NCBI GenBank assembly: GCA_002718735.1
Contig: PBFR01000001.1
Span: 1 to 54,175, forward strand
Source: Halobacteriovoraceae bacterium
Lineage (GTDB): Bacteria > Bdellovibrionota > Bacteriovoracia > Bacteriovoracales > Bacteriovoracaceae
Direction: 5' to 3'
DNA: 54,175 bases
Part shown: positions 52,089-54,175 of the stretch, in pieces
How the letters are laid out: each line of letters starts with the position of its first letter
How positions within the stretch are numbered: the stretch's first letter is position 1
The notes under the pieces: generated by a model
Seen by the model: only the letters and a program-made list of their open reading frames with translations
What the model was told of the DNA's origin: nothing
Databases searched by the model: none
Made by a program: the position numbers and the translations under genes

Positions 52089-53694
52089 AAGGCCTCCCAG
52101 ATACTTTTGGTGATTTTTCAAAGTTAGTATGAATTGGTGGAGATGAAATAGTCCACTCTAAAGTTGTACCGTTAAATGGATCAACAGGTGCTTTTTCACC
52201 TTTGATAGCTGCCTTTATCAAAGCATAAATTGCCACACCAAAGCCCAATGCAAGAATCCAAGACCCAATGGTTGAAAGAACATGATAACCAGAGTAAATC
52301 CCGTCATATGTAGCATATCTTCTAGGCATCCCAAGCGATCCCATAATGAACTGCGGAAGGAAAGTTACATTGAATCCAATAAATACTAAAACGGCAGAGA
52401 TTTTGCCCAAAAGCTCATCATACATTTTACCGGAGATCTTTGGCATCCAGTAAAACAGTCCGCCAAACATAGCTACGATAGCACCACCAAGCATTACATA
52501 GTGAAAGTGAGCAACAACAAAGTATGTATCATGCAAGTGAACATCTACAGCAAAAGCTCCAAGGAATAATCCAGTCAAACCACCGATAGTGAAAAGACAT
52601 AGAAAAGATAGTGCATAAAGCATTGGAGTGCTTAGTGTAATTTGTCCCTTATAAAGAGTAGCAACCCAGTTAAATAACTTAATTGCAGTTGGAACCCCAA
52701 CAAGCATAGTTAGTACAGTAAAGATTGTACCTGCGACAGGAGACTGTCCAGAAACGAACATGTGGTGTCCCCAAACCAAGAAAGAAATAAAAGTAATTGC
52801 AAGAGATGAAAATGCAATTGCTTTATAACCAAAGATCGTCTTCTGAGAGAAAGTAGAAATAATCTCAGAAACAATTCCAAATGCAGGAACGATCATAATA
52901 TAAACTGCAGGGTGAGAATAGAACCAGAAAAAGTGTTGGAACAACACTGGATCACCACCAAGAGATGGATCAAAGATACCAACTCCAAAGATTCTCTCCG
53001 CCACAAGCAAGAGCAAAGTAATACCCAATACAGGCGTAGCGATTACTTGAAGGATAGCTGTTGCATAAACAGACCAAACAAAAAGCGGCATTCTCATCAT
53101 TGTCATACCCTCACATCTTAACTTGTGAATCGTTACGATAAAGTTAAGACCTGTAAGAATCGATGAGAAGCCCATAACAAAAGCGCCAAAAACAACCATT
53201 GTAACAGCAGTCGCACTTTGGGCAGAGTATGGAGTATAGAATGTCCAACCAGTGTCAACGCCACCAAAGAACAAAGACCCGACAGCAATAACCGCACCAA
53301 TAATTAAGCAGTACCAGCTTGCTAGGTTCAACTTAGGAAAAGCAACGTCTTTAGCACCAATCATAATAGGCATCATGAAGTTTCCAAGCATTGCAGGAAC
53401 ACCTGGAACAATAACCATGAAGACCATTATCGAACCGTGAAAAGTCATAACTTGGTTATAAACGTCAGCAGTCATAAACAACTTCTCTGCAGTCATAAGC
53501 TCAAGTCTAAGAGCAAGTGCGAAAAGCCCGCCAACAATAAAAAAAGCAATAATGGTGTAAATGTACATAACACCAATACGCTTATGATCTACGGTAGTTA
53601 ACCATGACCACAAACCACTTGTTTCATTTAAGTAGTTAACGCCTTCATGCGATCCATGCGCGTTTGCGTTATCTACAGTTTTTGTATCAGCCAC
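52075..53694 (-). CDS. coxA: Cytochrome c oxidase subunit I
   Basis: A 539-aa heme-copper oxidase core with 12 TM helices, reducing oxygen and pumping protons. The low-spin heme ligand His86 is in TFHGSIM, with its partner His398. The CuB ligand His261 is cross-linked with Tyr265 (YSHPAVYIM), followed by His310/His311 (WGHHMF) and high-spin heme ligand His396 (VVAHFHYV). HPAVY is a mild change from the more common HPEVY: the Glu at the K/D-channel end is replaced by Ala, so the proton path may differ from mitochondrial-type A1 oxidases (from memory). Confidence 0.94.
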   Translation of the reverse strand: MADTKTVDNANAHGSHEGVNYLNETSGLWSWLTTVDHKRIGVMYIYTIIAFFIVGGLFALALRLELMTAEKLFMTADVYNQVMTFHGSIMVFMVIVPGVPAMLGNFMMPIMIGAKDVAFPKLNLASWYCLIIGAVIAVGSLFFGGVDTGWTFYTPYSAQSATAVTMVVFGAFVMGFSSILTGLNFIVTIHKLRCEGMTMMRMPLFVWSVYATAILQVIATPVLGITLLLLVAERIFGVGIFDPSLGGDPVLFQHFFWFYSHPAVYIMIVPAFGIVSEIISTFSQKTIFGYKAIAFSSLAITFISFLVWGHHMFVSGQSPVAGTIFTVLTMLVGVPTAIKLFNWVATLYKGQITLSTPMLYALSFLCLFTIGGLTGLFLGAFAVDVHLHDTYFVVAHFHYVMLGGAIVAMFGGLFYWMPKISGKMYDELLGKISAVLVFIGFNVTFLPQFIMGSLGMPRRYATYDGIYSGYHVLSTIGSWILALGFGVAIYALIKAAIKGEKAPVDPFNGTTLEWTISSPPIHTNFEKSPKVSGRPYEYR

Positions 53695-53704
53695 TTCGAG
53701 CCCC

Positions 53705-54175
53705 CTATTTTAGTGTTTTTAAATATTCAATAATGTAATCAATTTCTTTTTCAGAAAGCTGTCCAGCAAAAGAGTTCATCCTTGCAGGATAACCTTTAAC
53801 TACCTTTGCATTAGGCTTAAGAATTGATTCCCTTATATACTCGGCGTTCGCCACAGCAGTAGTACCATCGGCAAACTCTCTTTCAGTGCCAACAAATCCA
53901 TTAAGTGGTGGTCCGATGATTCTTTCCCCACCTACACTGTGACAAGTCGTACAGCCTTTACGGCTAAATAGTCTTGCACCAAGCTCAACAGGATCTGTAA
54001 TATTGGCCTCTTTAATTTGACGATCTAACCACTTGTTGAATCTCTCTTCGGAAACAACTCTAATGGTTCCTCTCATCTCAGAGTGCTTAGTTCCACAATA
54101 CTCGGCACAAAAGACTTTAAAATCACCTCTCATAGTAGGAGTGAAGCTATAACCTGTTTTCATGCCTGGAACAGT
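53705..54175 (-). CDS. coxB: Cytochrome c oxidase subunit II with fused cytochrome c (partial)
   Basis: The C-terminal 156 codons only; the frame stays open to the window edge, beginning [15 protein letters not shown]. The CuA site is complete in the visible part: [13 protein letters not shown] with two Cys, His and Met. A cytochrome c domain follows with heme motif CTTCH and distal Met in ARMNSFAG. A caa3-type fusion thus accepts electrons within subunit II. It is followed by coxA after 10 nt, at the head of the operon coxBAC-IV-ctaB. Confidence 0.92.
   Translation of the reverse strand, partial: TVPGMKTGYSFTPTMRGDFKVFCAEYCGTKHSEMRGTIRVVSEERFNKWLDRQIKEANITDPVELGARLFSRKGCTTCHSVGGERIIGPPLNGFVGTEREFADGTTAVANAEYIRESILKPNAKVVKGYPARMNSFAGQLSEKEIDYIIEYLKTLK

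Noticed and set aside
1..54175. CRISPR arrays, intact insertion sequences, prophage genes, rRNA
   Set aside because: I saw no regularly spaced direct repeats, no transposase with terminal inverted repeats, no phage structural genes and no rRNA sequence.

Overview
ORGANISM. The window is AT-rich, gene-dense DNA from a Gram-negative bacterium. It encodes outer-membrane barrels, a signal-peptidase-II lipoprotein, many Sec signal peptides, a cytochrome c oxidase with a cytochrome c-fused subunit II, and a chemotaxis operon with CheX. Exported trypsin-like proteases (one fused to ankyrin repeats), a DUF3373-type porin and the general protein style suggest Bdellovibrionota, perhaps the Bacteriovorax/Halobacteriovorax side. 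This is inference: there is no rRNA here to settle it.

LAYOUT. (1) 1-2390 is an accessory edge: three small secreted proteins, then a scar holding a serine-recombinase C-terminus and a frameshifted fragment, beside tRNA-Ala(GGC). (2) 2393-14246 is mixed housekeeping: a V8-like protease with ankyrin repeats, a HAD 5'-nucleotidase, a GT2/aldo-keto reductase pair, a nucleosidase-like gene overlapping a spore-photoproduct-lyase-like radical SAM gene, a second protease, a 2OG-Fe(II) oxygenase, a Crp/Fnr regulator, and transketolase with a small phosphatase. (3) 14406-16452 holds rpmB, a DUF3373 porin and a small Cys-rich secreted protein. (4) 16555-28029 is a chemotaxis island: MCP, CheB, CheR, CheW and CheA on the minus strand, with CheX, CheY and two CheY-linked proteins on the plus strand and an HD-GYP protein between. 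(5) 28030-35752 holds a DUF4340 protein, a metal-type outer-membrane protein behind a gene without a standard start codon, an O-methyltransferase, rpmG, a lipoate ligase, a lipoprotein split by an A9 tract, a conserved unknown and a 41-aa membrane peptide. (6) 35764-47550 holds an ammonium transporter, two asparagine-synthetase-like genes and a glycan operon (GT-C, nucleotide-sugar dehydrogenase, polyprenyl-phosphate GT2, toroid protein, AsnB). (7) 47560-54175 holds aminopeptidase N and the terminal-oxidase operon (coxB partial, coxA, coxC, subunit IV, heme O synthase).

HOW IT WORKS TOGETHER. The chemotaxis island is the most unusual part. CheR carries a receiver and a decayed CheB-like domain, CheB carries a decayed, possibly CheD-like, N-terminus, and the two genes after cheY both end in tails resembling the CheY-binding C-terminus of CheZ, although no CheZ is seen. 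CheX supplies a phosphatase. The glycan operon is consistent with a uronic-acid-containing polymer whose carboxyl groups may be amidated; the extra synthetase has lost the glutaminase cysteine and sits opposite an ammonium channel. Many convergent gene pairs meet with no spacer, four of them sharing interlocked stop codons.
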